Below the pieces are notes generated by a model. It was not told the DNA's origin. It worked only from the letters and a program-made list of their open reading frames with translations, and made no database searches. Position numbers and translations under genes: made by a program. A DNA stretch of 17,134 nucleotides from an uncultured Porphyromonadaceae bacterium (GTDB lineage: Bacteria > Bacteroidota > Bacteroidia > Bacteroidales > Muribaculaceae), in contig CAJJOX010000024.1 in the NCBI GenBank assembly GCA_905193485.1, positions 1-17,134 on the forward strand, read 5' to 3'. Shown one piece after another: positions 5,944-13,797 of the stretch. Position 1 is the first letter of the stretch. Each line of letters starts with the position of its first letter.

Positions 5944-8496
5944 ATGCTATTTTCATCCATATCCAAAAACGCCAAAGAGGTGTTGGCCGGATGCACCGCT
6001 ATCGCGCTCGAGCATCATACACCGATAATCGGGCCGGAGCACATATTGCTCGCGCTGCTCACCGAACCCCAGCGGCGCATATCCCGGTTGCTCTGCGCTC
6101 TTGCAGGTCAACCTGTGGTTGACAGACTTGAAGCCGGTCTGCACCGTCATCTCTATGAAAGCGGGGAATACCGTCCGCTTTCCGAGGCAGAGATCACGGT
6201 TAGCGACCTCGCATCACGCATTGTACGTCTAAGTATTCTTGAGGCGCGGCAACATCATAAACTCGAGGCTGATCTTGAAGATCTGCTTCTGGCATTGTTC
6301 CACAATACAGACATTAAAGAAATGAAGTTCATAAAACCATTCCTTCTTGAAAAAATCGACCACCAGACTCTCAGCGAGCGCATCTATGGCGCAGAGTCTT
6401 CACCCCGTATGGGCAGCGACTTCACCGATGAGCCAGACGATGAAGCCGACGATGAAATGCCATCAAGCGCCAACGCCGGAGAAACATCAGGCGCCGAAAG
6501 CCCGCGTACGTCAGGCAAAAGCGGTGCACGAAAGGGCGGTGACACCCCTACCCTTGACAAGTTCGGCCATGACATGACCCGAGCCGCCGAAGAAAACAGA
6601 CTCGATCCCGTTGTCGGCCGCGAAACTGAGATAGAACGTCTTGCCCAGATTCTCTCTCGACGGAAGAAAAATAATCCGATATTGATAGGCGAGCCGGGCG
6701 TCGGCAAATCGGCTATTGTCGAAGGTCTTGCGCTGCGCATAATCCAGCGCAAAGTTTCCCGTGTGCTCTTCGACAAGCGTGTGGTTTCACTCGACATGGC
6801 CTCGATTGTAGCCGGAACAAAATACAGAGGCCAATTTGAAGAACGCATCAAAGCCATATTAAACGAATTGTCGCTCAACAAAGACGTGATTCTGTTCATC
6901 GACGAGATCCACACCATTGTCGGAGCCGGCAATGCCGCAGGATCAATGGATGCCGCCAACATGCTGAAGCCGGCACTTGCCCGTGGCGACATTCAATGCA
7001 TCGGAGCCACGACGCTTGATGAGTACCGCAAAAACATTGAAAAAGACGGAGCCCTCGAACGCCGCTTCCAAAAAGTGATGGTCGAGCCCACGACTTTCGA
7101 CGAAACTCTCACGATACTCAACAACATCAAAGATAAATATGAGGCGCACCACAACGTTTCATACACACCCGAAGCGCTTAAGGCGTGCGTAAGCCTTACC
7201 GAACGCTACATGTCGGACCGCAATTTCCCGGACAAAGCCATCGACGCAATGGATGAAGCCGGTTCGCGAGTGCATATAACCAACATATCCGTACCGGAAG
7301 AGATCGAGAGTCTTGAAAAGGAAATAGCGGAAACCTCGGCTAACAAACTTAATGCGGCACAAGAGCAGGACTTCGAGAAAGCGGCCGGTTTCCGCGACCG
7401 CGAGCAAGAGCTCAAACGTGAGCTTGACGAAGCAAACCGCCGTTGGGAGGAGCAGTTGCTTGCCAACCGTCAGGAAGTAAACGACGACAAAGTTGCCGAA
7501 GTCGTGGCCATGATGACCGGAGTCCCGGTACAACGCATAGCCCTTGCCGAAGGGAAACGCTTACGTGAAATGGCACCTAAACTGAAATCGGAAATCATAG
7601 GACAGGATACAGCCATTGACAAAATAGTAAAGGCCATACAACGCAACCGTGTGGGACTTAAAGATCCCAACAAACCCATCGGCACATTCATGTTTCTCGG
7701 TCCGACCGGCGTCGGCAAAACACATCTGGCAAAGAAGCTTTCGGAATATCTTTTCGACTCCAAAGATACGCTTATCCGCATCGACATGAGCGAATATATG
7801 GAAAAATTTACCGTTTCGCGTCTGGTCGGAGCACCTCCGGGATATGTCGGCTATGAAGAGGGTGGCCAACTCACCGAAAAGGTACGTCGTCGCCCCTATT
7901 CCGTAGTGCTTCTCGACGAGATCGAGAAAGCCCACCCGGACGTGTTTAACCTCCTGCTTCAAGTTATGGACGAAGGCCGTCTTACCGACAGCCTTGGACG
8001 ACGCGTCGACTTCAAAAACACCATAATAATCATGACGTCTAATATCGGCACCCGTCAGCTTAAGGATTTTGGAACCGGCGTAGGTTTCAACACGCCTTCG
8101 GCCAACGATCGAGAATATTCCCACGGAGTGCTCCAGAAAGCCCTTCAGAAAGCGTTCGCGCCCGAATTCCTAAACCGCATCGACGATATCGTGATGTTTG
8201 ACGCGCTTGACAAGGATGCTATCTTCAAAATCATCGACATCGAGCTCGGCGAATTCCACACGCGGCTGTCAAAACTTGGCTATACGCTCAAAATTTCCGA
8301 CAAAGCCAAGAATTTCATTGCTGAAAAAGGATATGATTCTCAATTCGGCGCCCGCCCGCTGAAACGTGCCCTACAGAAATATCTCGAAGACAATCTTGCC
8401 GAAATGATCATCAATGCTGAAATTGCCGACGGAAGTGTGATCGAAGTAGACTATGACAGCGACAACGACAAAATCACGACAACCGTAAAAGCGTAA
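5944..8496 (+). CDS. clpC: ClpC-type ATP-dependent unfoldase (Clp ATPase)
   Basis: This 850-residue AAA+ protein unfolds substrates in the cytoplasm and, in the family, feeds them to ClpP. Residues 1-148 form the Clp N-domain with two repeats. Residues about 157-200 are an acidic, Ser/Gly-rich linker. The first AAA+ module has Walker A GEPGVGKS (249-256) and Walker B LFIDEIH (317-323). The middle region carries a short coiled coil with a UVR-like motif (about 473-497), a ClpC feature and too short for ClpB. The second module has Walker A GPTGVGKT (586-593) and Walker B LLDEIEK (656-662), and GVGFN (712-716) sits at the usual ClpP-binding loop. The arginine in GARPLKRAL (802-810) is the sensor-2 region. 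No clpP or clpS gene lies in the window. A sigma-54-type promoter precedes the gene and two hairpins follow it. Confidence 0.95.
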   Translation: MLFSSISKNAKEVLAGCTAIALEHHTPIIGPEHILLALLTEPQRRISRLLCALAGQPVVDRLEAGLHRHLYESGEYRPLSEAEITVSDLASRIVRLSILEARQHHKLEADLEDLLLALFHNTDIKEMKFIKPFLLEKIDHQTLSERIYGAESSPRMGSDFTDEPDDEADDEMPSSANAGETSGAESPRTSGKSGARKGGDTPTLDKFGHDMTRAAEENRLDPVVGRETEIERLAQILSRRKKNNPILIGEPGVGKSAIVEGLALRIIQRKVSRVLFDKRVVSLDMASIVAGTKYRGQFEERIKAILNELSLNKDVILFIDEIHTIVGAGNAAGSMDAANMLKPALARGDIQCIGATTLDEYRKNIEKDGALERRFQKVMVEPTTFDETLTILNNIKDKYEAHHNVSYTPEALKACVSLTERYMSDRNFPDKAIDAMDEAGSRVHITNISVPEEIESLEKEIAETSANKLNAAQEQDFEKAAGFRDREQELKRELDEANRRWEEQLLANRQEVNDDKVAEVVAMMTGVPVQRIALAEGKRLREMAPKLKSEIIGQDTAIDKIVKAIQRNRVGLKDPNKPIGTFMFLGPTGVGKTHLAKKLSEYLFDSKDTLIRIDMSEYMEKFTVSRLVGAPPGYVGYEEGGQLTEKVRRRPYSVVLLDEIEKAHPDVFNLLLQVMDEGRLTDSLGRRVDFKNTIIIMTSNIGTRQLKDFGTGVGFNTPSANDREYSHGVLQKALQKAFAPEFLNRIDDIVMFDALDKDAIFKIIDIELGEFHTRLSKLGYTLKISDKAKNFIAEKGYDSQFGARPLKRALQKYLEDNLAEMIINAEIADGSVIEVDYDSDNDKITTTVKA

Positions 8497-8498
8497 AA

Positions 8499-8519
8499 TT
8501 GTCAGTTGCATATTGACAA
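8499..8519 (+). repeat. Small hairpin just after clpC
   Basis: TTGTCA (8499-8504) pairs with TGACAA (8514-8519), extended by one G:U pair, around a seven-base loop. It starts two bases after the clpC stop and lies directly before the stronger terminator hairpin, so it may protect the clpC 3' end. That role is inferred. Confidence 0.45.
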
Positions 8520-8527
8520 AATTTCAC

Positions 8528-8562
8528 AAAAAATGTCACATTTCAAATGTGGCATTTTTTTT
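8528..8562 (+). terminator. Rho-independent terminator between clpC and htpG
   Basis: An A-tract and ATGTCAC pair with GTGGCAT and a T-tract (one G:U pair), with an apical ATTTCAAAT that can add further A:T pairs. The right arm runs into eight T residues. The fit to an intrinsic terminator is strong. The mirrored A-tract means it could also act on the opposite strand. It separates clpC from htpG. Confidence 0.85.
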
Positions 8563-8631
8563 GCTCATTTGTTTAACAGACGGCACTTACTTCCCGTCCA
8601 GCAATGATTTATATTAAAAAAAACGATCAAT

Positions 8632-10680
8632 ATGACAGCACAAACAGGTAAAATCGGGGTTACAACCGACAACATCTTCCCCGTAATTAAGAAATTCCTT
8701 TACAGCGATCACGAAATTTTTCTTCGTGAACTTGTTTCAAACGCAATCGATGCGACACAAAAACTGAAAACACTTGCCTCGTTCGGTGAGTTCAAGGGTG
8801 AACTCGGAGAAATGAACGTGAAAGTGACGGTCGACAAAGAAGCCGGCACACTCACAGTAAGCGATCGCGGTATCGGCATGACGGCTGATGATGTAGACAA
8901 ATATATCAATCAGATCGCCTTCTCCGGAGCTGAAGAATTCCTCGAGAAATATAAGGATAACGCAAATGCCATCATCGGGCACTTCGGACTTGGCTTTTAT
9001 TCGGCTTTCATGGTGGCCAAGAAAGTGGAGATACGCTCTTTGTCATATAAAGAAGGAGCCGAAGCCGTACGCTGGGAATGCGACGGCTCTCCCGAATACA
9101 CCATGGAGCCGGCCGAAAAAACCGACCGAGGCACTGACATCATACTCCATATCGACGATGAGAACAAGAAATTTCTTGAACAAGGCGAAATCGACCTTCT
9201 GCTTAAGAAATATTGTCGATTCCTGCCAGTGCCCGTAATTTCGGGTAAAGAACAAGAATGGAAAGACGGCAAATATGTCGATACGGAACGTGATAAAGTG
9301 ATTAACTCGACCGAGCCGCTATGGACACGCAAGCCGACGGATCTAAGCGACGATGATTATCGGAAGTTCTATCACGAACTTTATCCCGGACAGGAAGATC
9401 CTTTATTCTGGATTCACCTCAATGTCGACTATCCGTTCAACCTTACCGGCGTGCTCTTTTTCCCGAAGATCAAAAACAATTTCGAGATCACGAAAAACCG
9501 CATACAGCTTTATTGCAATCAAGTGTATGTCACAGATTCCGTTGAAGGAGTCGTGCCGGAATTCATGATGCTGCTTCAGGGCGTGATTGATTCTCCCGAC
9601 ATACCGCTGAATGTGTCGCGTTCCTATCTGCAAAGCGACACCGCAGTGAAAAAAATTTCCGGCTACATCACAAAAAAAGTTGCGTCACGACTCGAAGAGA
9701 TCTTCCGTAATGACCGTGCCGATTTTGAAAAGAAGTGGGATGACATCAAAATATTTATCCAGTATGGCATGCTCACCGACCAGAAATTCTGTGATGCAGC
9801 CATGAAGTTCACACTTCTGAAAGATACCGAAAACAAATATTACACTCTTGAACAATACCGCACACTCATCGAAGGATCCCAGACCGACAAGGATGGTGAC
9901 GTGGTTTATCTCTATACGACTGATCCGGTCGCTCAATTCACATATATTAATGCCGCCACCGATTGCGGATACAATGTACTTGTGATGGACGGCCAACTTG
10001 AAAGCCACTTCATCGGACTTCTTGAGAACAAGATTGAAAAATCGCGATTCGTGCGTGTGGATTCCGATACAGTAGCGAATCTCATCCCGAAATCCGACAA
10101 AAAGCAAGTCGACCTCACAACTCGTCAACGCGACATGCTCACCGACATGTTCCGTTCACAGATTCCGCCTGTCGACAAATCGGAATTTCTCGTGTCGTTT
10201 GAGGCACTTTCGTCTGACGCCAATCCGATCCTCATCACACAAAACGAATATATGCGTCGAATGAAAGACATGGCCGCCATGCAGCCGGGTATGAGCTTCT
10301 ACGGCGAACTCCCCGACAGCTATAATCTGATTGTCAATACCGAAAGTCCCGTTGTAAAACGCATTATCGCCGACGCAGACTCGACATTGATGACAAAACT
10401 CCAGCCGCTGTTTGATTCGATCGACGATAGCAATGCGAAATCACAGGCGCTGCGCGACGCATCCAAAGATGGCAAACCGACGGATGAAGACCAGAAACAG
10501 ATCACACACAACGATGAAAACGTGGCCCATCTTCGTTCGGAAGTCAAGAAAGCCGCAACTGAATATGCCTCATCACAACCGCTCGTCAAACAAGTGCTTG
10601 ATCTTGCCCTCCTGGCCAACAACCTGCTGCGCGGAGCCGATCTGAGCGCATTCATACGCCGTTCGGTAAGCCTTCTTTGA
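8632..10680 (+). CDS. htpG: Molecular chaperone HtpG (Hsp90)
   Basis: The 682-residue protein is the bacterial Hsp90, an ATP-driven dimeric chaperone of the cytoplasm. The GHKL ATPase domain (about 1-210) shows catalytic Glu33 and Asn37 in LRELVSNAID, Asp78 in SDRGIGMT (77-84), and the ATP-lid glycines in GHFGLGF (116-122). The charged linker of eukaryotic Hsp90 is absent. The middle domain (about 225-480) has the conserved NVSR (327-330) with the arginine that contacts ATP. The rest is the C-terminal dimerisation domain. The start at 8632 fits the N-terminal beta-strand that swaps in Hsp90 dimers. No clear Bacteroidetes promoter is seen in the 69 bases after the clpC terminator, and no sigma-54 site. 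The gene ends 40 bases before a long hairpin. Confidence 0.96.
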   Translation: MTAQTGKIGVTTDNIFPVIKKFLYSDHEIFLRELVSNAIDATQKLKTLASFGEFKGELGEMNVKVTVDKEAGTLTVSDRGIGMTADDVDKYINQIAFSGAEEFLEKYKDNANAIIGHFGLGFYSAFMVAKKVEIRSLSYKEGAEAVRWECDGSPEYTMEPAEKTDRGTDIILHIDDENKKFLEQGEIDLLLKKYCRFLPVPVISGKEQEWKDGKYVDTERDKVINSTEPLWTRKPTDLSDDDYRKFYHELYPGQEDPLFWIHLNVDYPFNLTGVLFFPKIKNNFEITKNRIQLYCNQVYVTDSVEGVVPEFMMLLQGVIDSPDIPLNVSRSYLQSDTAVKKISGYITKKVASRLEEIFRNDRADFEKKWDDIKIFIQYGMLTDQKFCDAAMKFTLLKDTENKYYTLEQYRTLIEGSQTDKDGDVVYLYTTDPVAQFTYINAATDCGYNVLVMDGQLESHFIGLLENKIEKSRFVRVDSDTVANLIPKSDKKQVDLTTRQRDMLTDMFRSQIPPVDKSEFLVSFEALSSDANPILITQNEYMRRMKDMAAMQPGMSFYGELPDSYNLIVNTESPVVKRIIADADSTLMTKLQPLFDSIDDSNAKSQALRDASKDGKPTDEDQKQITHNDENVAHLRSEVKKAATEYASSQPLVKQVLDLALLANNLLRGADLSAFIRRSVSLL

Positions 10681-10720
10681 CAATATCAAATCAAGTTTTT
10701 ACAATCTAAAAATCATCCAT

Positions 10721-10764
10721 AAAGATAGTCCGCATGTCAGACATCTGACATGCGGACTGTCTTT
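10721..10764. terminator. Bidirectional terminator hairpin, htpG and binding-protein gene
   Basis: A 20-bp inverted repeat (10721-10740 with 10745-10764, one T:G pair) closes on the loop ACAT. It lies between two convergent genes, 40 bases after the htpG stop and 15 bases after the stop of the minus-strand gene. The T-runs on either side are only moderate, but the stem is unusually stable. Confidence 0.75.
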
Positions 10765-10779
10765 ATACTTTAATTGTTT

Positions 10780-11640
10780 TCAATCAAGGAGATAACGTTT
10801 GCACAACGCTTTATATGCTTCAGTTGACTTAAAGGCGATTATCAGCGAATCGATTTTTGCGGCAAGCTGTTCACGGTCATTGCGAAGCACCCATGACTGG
10901 TGTTGTGTGAATGTAACGCCGGTGGAGATATCCACCGATTCATCCTTACCGCCGGTGTGTTTGTCATATGCCATATCACGTGCAAGACGCTCGTTTATTA
11001 CCGACAACCCGATCTCGCCAATCGATGTAAGCAGATAAAGCTGTTCGGAATTATATTCCGGCACAGATTCCACATAAATTGTATCTCCGATTTCAGCGGA
11101 AAGGCTTTGCAATCTACTCTGCATCGGAGAATTGCTTACGACCCACACATGCCGTCCGGCAAGATCAAGCACCGACGACACCGGGTTTTCTATGCATCCG
11201 GCCGAATCGCGATGCTGCAAAAGGACCTGACGATCGAGATATAACGGTTCGGTGAGCCTGTAACGGTTTTGGAAATCAAGTGTAGCCGGAATATCGGCAA
11301 TTAGCATATCATAGAGTCCTTGATCCAGGCCCGACAGAGCCTCTTTCAACGATACGACGGGATGAAATTTCACCCGCAGATTGCCCCGCTTCGCTAAGGA
11401 TCGCATAAGATCATAGTTGAATCCGCCAATAGTGTCGCCTTTGACATACATCGACATAGGTGAATAATCGATCGCCACATCAAGAGTGTCGCCCGCGGAT
11501 GCTTCAACTGCATCCGCGGCAGAGGCAGGAGCTTGCGAACATTGCCGAAGCATCACCATGGCAAATATGGCAGCCCCGAGCAATAACAGATAAAGGATCA
11601 ACTGCACACCCGGCTTTGAACGCGTAAACAATGGTTTCAT
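10780..11640 (-). CDS. Membrane-anchored family-3 solute-binding protein
   Basis: The 286-residue protein matches the periplasmic binding protein fold of family 3 (SBP_bac_3), which binds amino acids or related small molecules. Residues 1-12 are basic and polar, 13-31 form one transmembrane helix, and 50-286 are periplasmic. Family-like features are the opening DTLDVAIDYSPMSMY, GFNYDLMRSLAK (73-84), the YDMLIADIPATLDFQNRY segment (110-127), which holds the usual ligand-contacting region, and TEPLYLDRQVLL (130-141). LRQC at 31-34 is not a good lipobox, so I read it as a signal anchor, not a lipoprotein. There is no lytic transglycosylase domain as in MltF. I chose the ATG at 11640; a TTG one codon earlier is open. 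It overlaps the porin stop by one base (TGATG), so translation is probably coupled. No ABC permease or ATPase is nearby; the ligand is unknown. Confidence 0.8.
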   Translation of the reverse strand: MKPLFTRSKPGVQLILYLLLLGAAIFAMVMLRQCSQAPASAADAVEASAGDTLDVAIDYSPMSMYVKGDTIGGFNYDLMRSLAKRGNLRVKFHPVVSLKEALSGLDQGLYDMLIADIPATLDFQNRYRLTEPLYLDRQVLLQHRDSAGCIENPVSSVLDLAGRHVWVVSNSPMQSRLQSLSAEIGDTIYVESVPEYNSEQLYLLTSIGEIGLSVINERLARDMAYDKHTGGKDESVDISTGVTFTQHQSWVLRNDREQLAAKIDSLIIAFKSTEAYKALCKRYLLD

Positions 11641-13625
11641 CAATTAGCGAAATCGACGGATACACCCATCTGAAAACGGCGGGGATTCATCGGATATAAA
11701 GGCATGGAAAAATAATTGTCGCCGGTCATGCCTTGATTGACGTGCGACATCATAATATAAAAACGTGCCCGTTTAAGCTTCATGTTAGCATATATGTTCA
11801 TAAACGGATAGTTACCCACTTTGGTGGAATGCTGATTATAGAACGACATTGTCGCCGGCTGATAACCCGGTGCGTAATATTTTGTATAATAGTCGCAATC
11901 AAGTCCGAAATCGACATAAAGCACCTTTGCCACACGGAAACGGATAAAGAGATTGGAATAGACCGCAAGTTTCGGAAGCGGAATCACCGATTGCTCCGAC
12001 GACGTCTGAAACGTCACCTTGTTATTCCAGTTTAGAATGCCGACATGAAAATTCTGAGAAAGTGACGCACTAAACACCTGAACGCTTCCACCGTGCTGGA
12101 CAGGCATTGACGATTCATTGAAATAAAGGGCGTTTTGCACATTCTCCACACCAACATTTATCAGTGTGCCGGTGAGAGGCACATTGACTTCTCCTCCTAC
12201 CCGAAAACGTCGTGTCTTGCCGAATTCATTGTGCCACATAAAATAATTTGACACATAGTTATTCATCAGATACGGGGCGGCCTCATTGGCAAACAAGCCA
12301 TAGGCGGTCACTCTGACCGAATCGCCGAACAGCTTAAACCGTGTGGAAACATTTCCTTGAGCATAGATCTCTCCGGCCGCAGCACCTACGAGTCCAAACC
12401 GGGCTGTCGCTTCATAACGAAGGATACGGCCCTGCTGCTTGGTAAGCTGGCCACCTACCCACAAAAGATTTTCAGTAGCCCGAGAATCGATACGTTTATC
12501 ATAAGGATAAGGCGTGAGAATTTCAGGCCGGGATGATCCTGCGATCGCGATAGTGTCAGGCGTCTGGGTGTAACGGCGAATCTCGTGTGTCACATAGGCC
12601 GACAATCCCGCTTTGGCATATTTATTGAACCCTTCCAGAAGCGAAATACCAAAACTGTTGCGAAGCGACCAATATCCCGTCGGCGATTCTGAGTTTCCGG
12701 TGGTAAGGTAATTGCGACCCCAGAAAGCATCAGCTTCAGATGACGAATTATTGTAGAACGTATGATGCCCGTCATTATAATCAAAGGTCCAGGCAAAAGA
12801 TGTTACAGGCACGAAAGTACGGAGTTCGACTGTGTCGCCGGGAATGGAATCATTTGGAGGTGTTATTCTCCAAAATCCAAGTTTATAACGATGATTCATG
12901 TAAAATTCCTGCCCTTTCATGCGGGTACGTGCGGCAGTCAGATTGGTCGGTATGCTTTTGGCATCGATGCTGGTCTGACCGCCCTGCAACTGAGCCGGAT
13001 CGGTAATGTAAAGAGCGTTGGTAATACCACCGTTCTCCTGATTAAGCCCGTTGTAATGATTGAAGAATGTCTGGTACTCATATCGATCACCCATATACGA
13101 ACTTGCAAGACCCCACATGAGATTCTTAACGGCCTGATTGGCATATGAGCCTTTGGAATACAGATAGTCGACGTTTGCCCCAAACTGAAGGCGCTCGTTG
13201 GCATTGCCGGAGAAAGTGGCCTGAAGCCTGTCCTGTTTGTTCTCACGTCCTCCGCCGGTATTGTAGCTGAGCAACGTCATGGGGATACGCGTATTGTAAA
13301 ACCGATGATCGCCCTGCATCGGCAACCATGCACGCAGAGCGTCGCGGAAGAAAAAATCGCTCATCGGTTTGCGGTCGAAATAAATCGATGTTTGTCCGGC
13401 TCCGCCGAGATTGCCCACCGATTCATATGCTATCGACTGTGCCGACGGCACCGAACGTTGTGCATAATTATATAAAGCCGTGTCGATTGTCGACGGCTCA
13501 TGCACGCCAAGAGGAGGCAACAGCTGCCATGAATATGAGGGAGCCACTTCGGGTTCCTCGGCCGAAACCGTAGCCAACGAGGTAGCTGCCAATATAATAA
13601 CGCTTATAATTGATATCTTTTTCAT
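11640..13625 (-). CDS. Putative outer-membrane porin, Porin_10 family
   Basis: The 661-residue protein begins with a signal peptide (MKKISIISVIILAATSLATVSA, 22 residues, mature start EEP). The rest is rich in alternating aromatic and polar beta-strands and in Gly/Asn/Asp turns, which indicates an outer-membrane beta-barrel. The region RFYNTRIPMTLLSYNTGGG (about 122-140) and the following strands resemble the Bacteroidetes 'putative porin' family Porin_10. It has no TonB-dependent receptor plug or SusC features. The last residues are VSVDFAN, so it lacks a terminal Phe, though an aromatic is third from the end. Its substrate is unknown. The gene leads directly into the solute-binding protein gene and is divergent from the MATE gene. 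Confidence 0.8.
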   Translation of the reverse strand: MKKISIISVIILAATSLATVSAEEPEVAPSYSWQLLPPLGVHEPSTIDTALYNYAQRSVPSAQSIAYESVGNLGGAGQTSIYFDRKPMSDFFFRDALRAWLPMQGDHRFYNTRIPMTLLSYNTGGGRENKQDRLQATFSGNANERLQFGANVDYLYSKGSYANQAVKNLMWGLASSYMGDRYEYQTFFNHYNGLNQENGGITNALYITDPAQLQGGQTSIDAKSIPTNLTAARTRMKGQEFYMNHRYKLGFWRITPPNDSIPGDTVELRTFVPVTSFAWTFDYNDGHHTFYNNSSSEADAFWGRNYLTTGNSESPTGYWSLRNSFGISLLEGFNKYAKAGLSAYVTHEIRRYTQTPDTIAIAGSSRPEILTPYPYDKRIDSRATENLLWVGGQLTKQQGRILRYEATARFGLVGAAAGEIYAQGNVSTRFKLFGDSVRVTAYGLFANEAAPYLMNNYVSNYFMWHNEFGKTRRFRVGGEVNVPLTGTLINVGVENVQNALYFNESSMPVQHGGSVQVFSASLSQNFHVGILNWNNKVTFQTSSEQSVIPLPKLAVYSNLFIRFRVAKVLYVDFGLDCDYYTKYYAPGYQPATMSFYNQHSTKVGNYPFMNIYANMKLKRARFYIMMSHVNQGMTGDNYFSMPLYPMNPRRFQMGVSVDFAN

Positions 13626-13632
13626 TGCTTTG

Positions 13633-13663
13633 CAAAGTTACAGATTTTTTCTTGTGCCGCAAG
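13633..13663 (-). promoter_or_regulatory. Bacteroidetes-type promoter of the porin gene
   Basis: On the minus strand CTTG (13660-13663) and TAACTTTG (13633-13640), 19 bases apart, fit the -33 TTTG / -7 TAnnTTTG pattern with one mismatch. The box ends only seven bases before the ATG at 13625, which predicts a very short leader. Confidence 0.6.
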
Positions 13664-13769
13664 GTTTTAAAATCAACTTTCAATGGACAAAGGAGATGCC
13701 TGTCAAATCGGACGAGCAATCCGACGAAACTTTCAATTACAGCTTCAACAATAAACCGACTATTTATGT

Positions 13770-13777
13770 TAATTTTG
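13770..13777 (+). promoter_or_regulatory. Candidate -7 box of the MATE gene
   Basis: TAATTTTG matches TAnnTTTG and lies 20 bases before the MATE ATG. No convincing -33 element is seen at the right distance. Confidence 0.45.
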
Positions 13778-13797
13778 TAATCTATTTCAACTGACGC

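Noticed and set aside
7561..8124. 187-codon minus-strand frame inside clpC
   Set aside because: It is fully antisense to the second AAA+ module, whose motifs are intact; the translated product shows no domain.
5944..8496. ClpB identity for the Clp ATPase
   Set aside because: The middle coiled coil is far too short for ClpB, and a UVR-like motif and a ClpP-loop GVGFN are present, which fit ClpC.
8579..8598. GACGG / CCGTC hairpin in the htpG leader as an RNA thermometer
   Set aside because: The stem is only five pairs with a ten-base loop and does not cover the start codon, so a thermosensor role is not supported.
11539..11550. Lipobox in the solute-binding protein (LRQC)
   Set aside because: Arg and Gln at -2 and -1 do not fit the lipobox, where small residues are needed at -1, so a signal anchor is more likely.
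11637..11643. TTG start for the solute-binding protein
   Set aside because: It would add one residue only; the ATG at 11640 overlaps the porin stop in a standard TGATG arrangement.
13480..13794. Plus-strand 104-codon frame across the porin/MATE intergenic region
   Set aside because: Its first part is antisense to the porin signal peptide and the rest covers promoter DNA; the product looks random and ends just before the MATE start.
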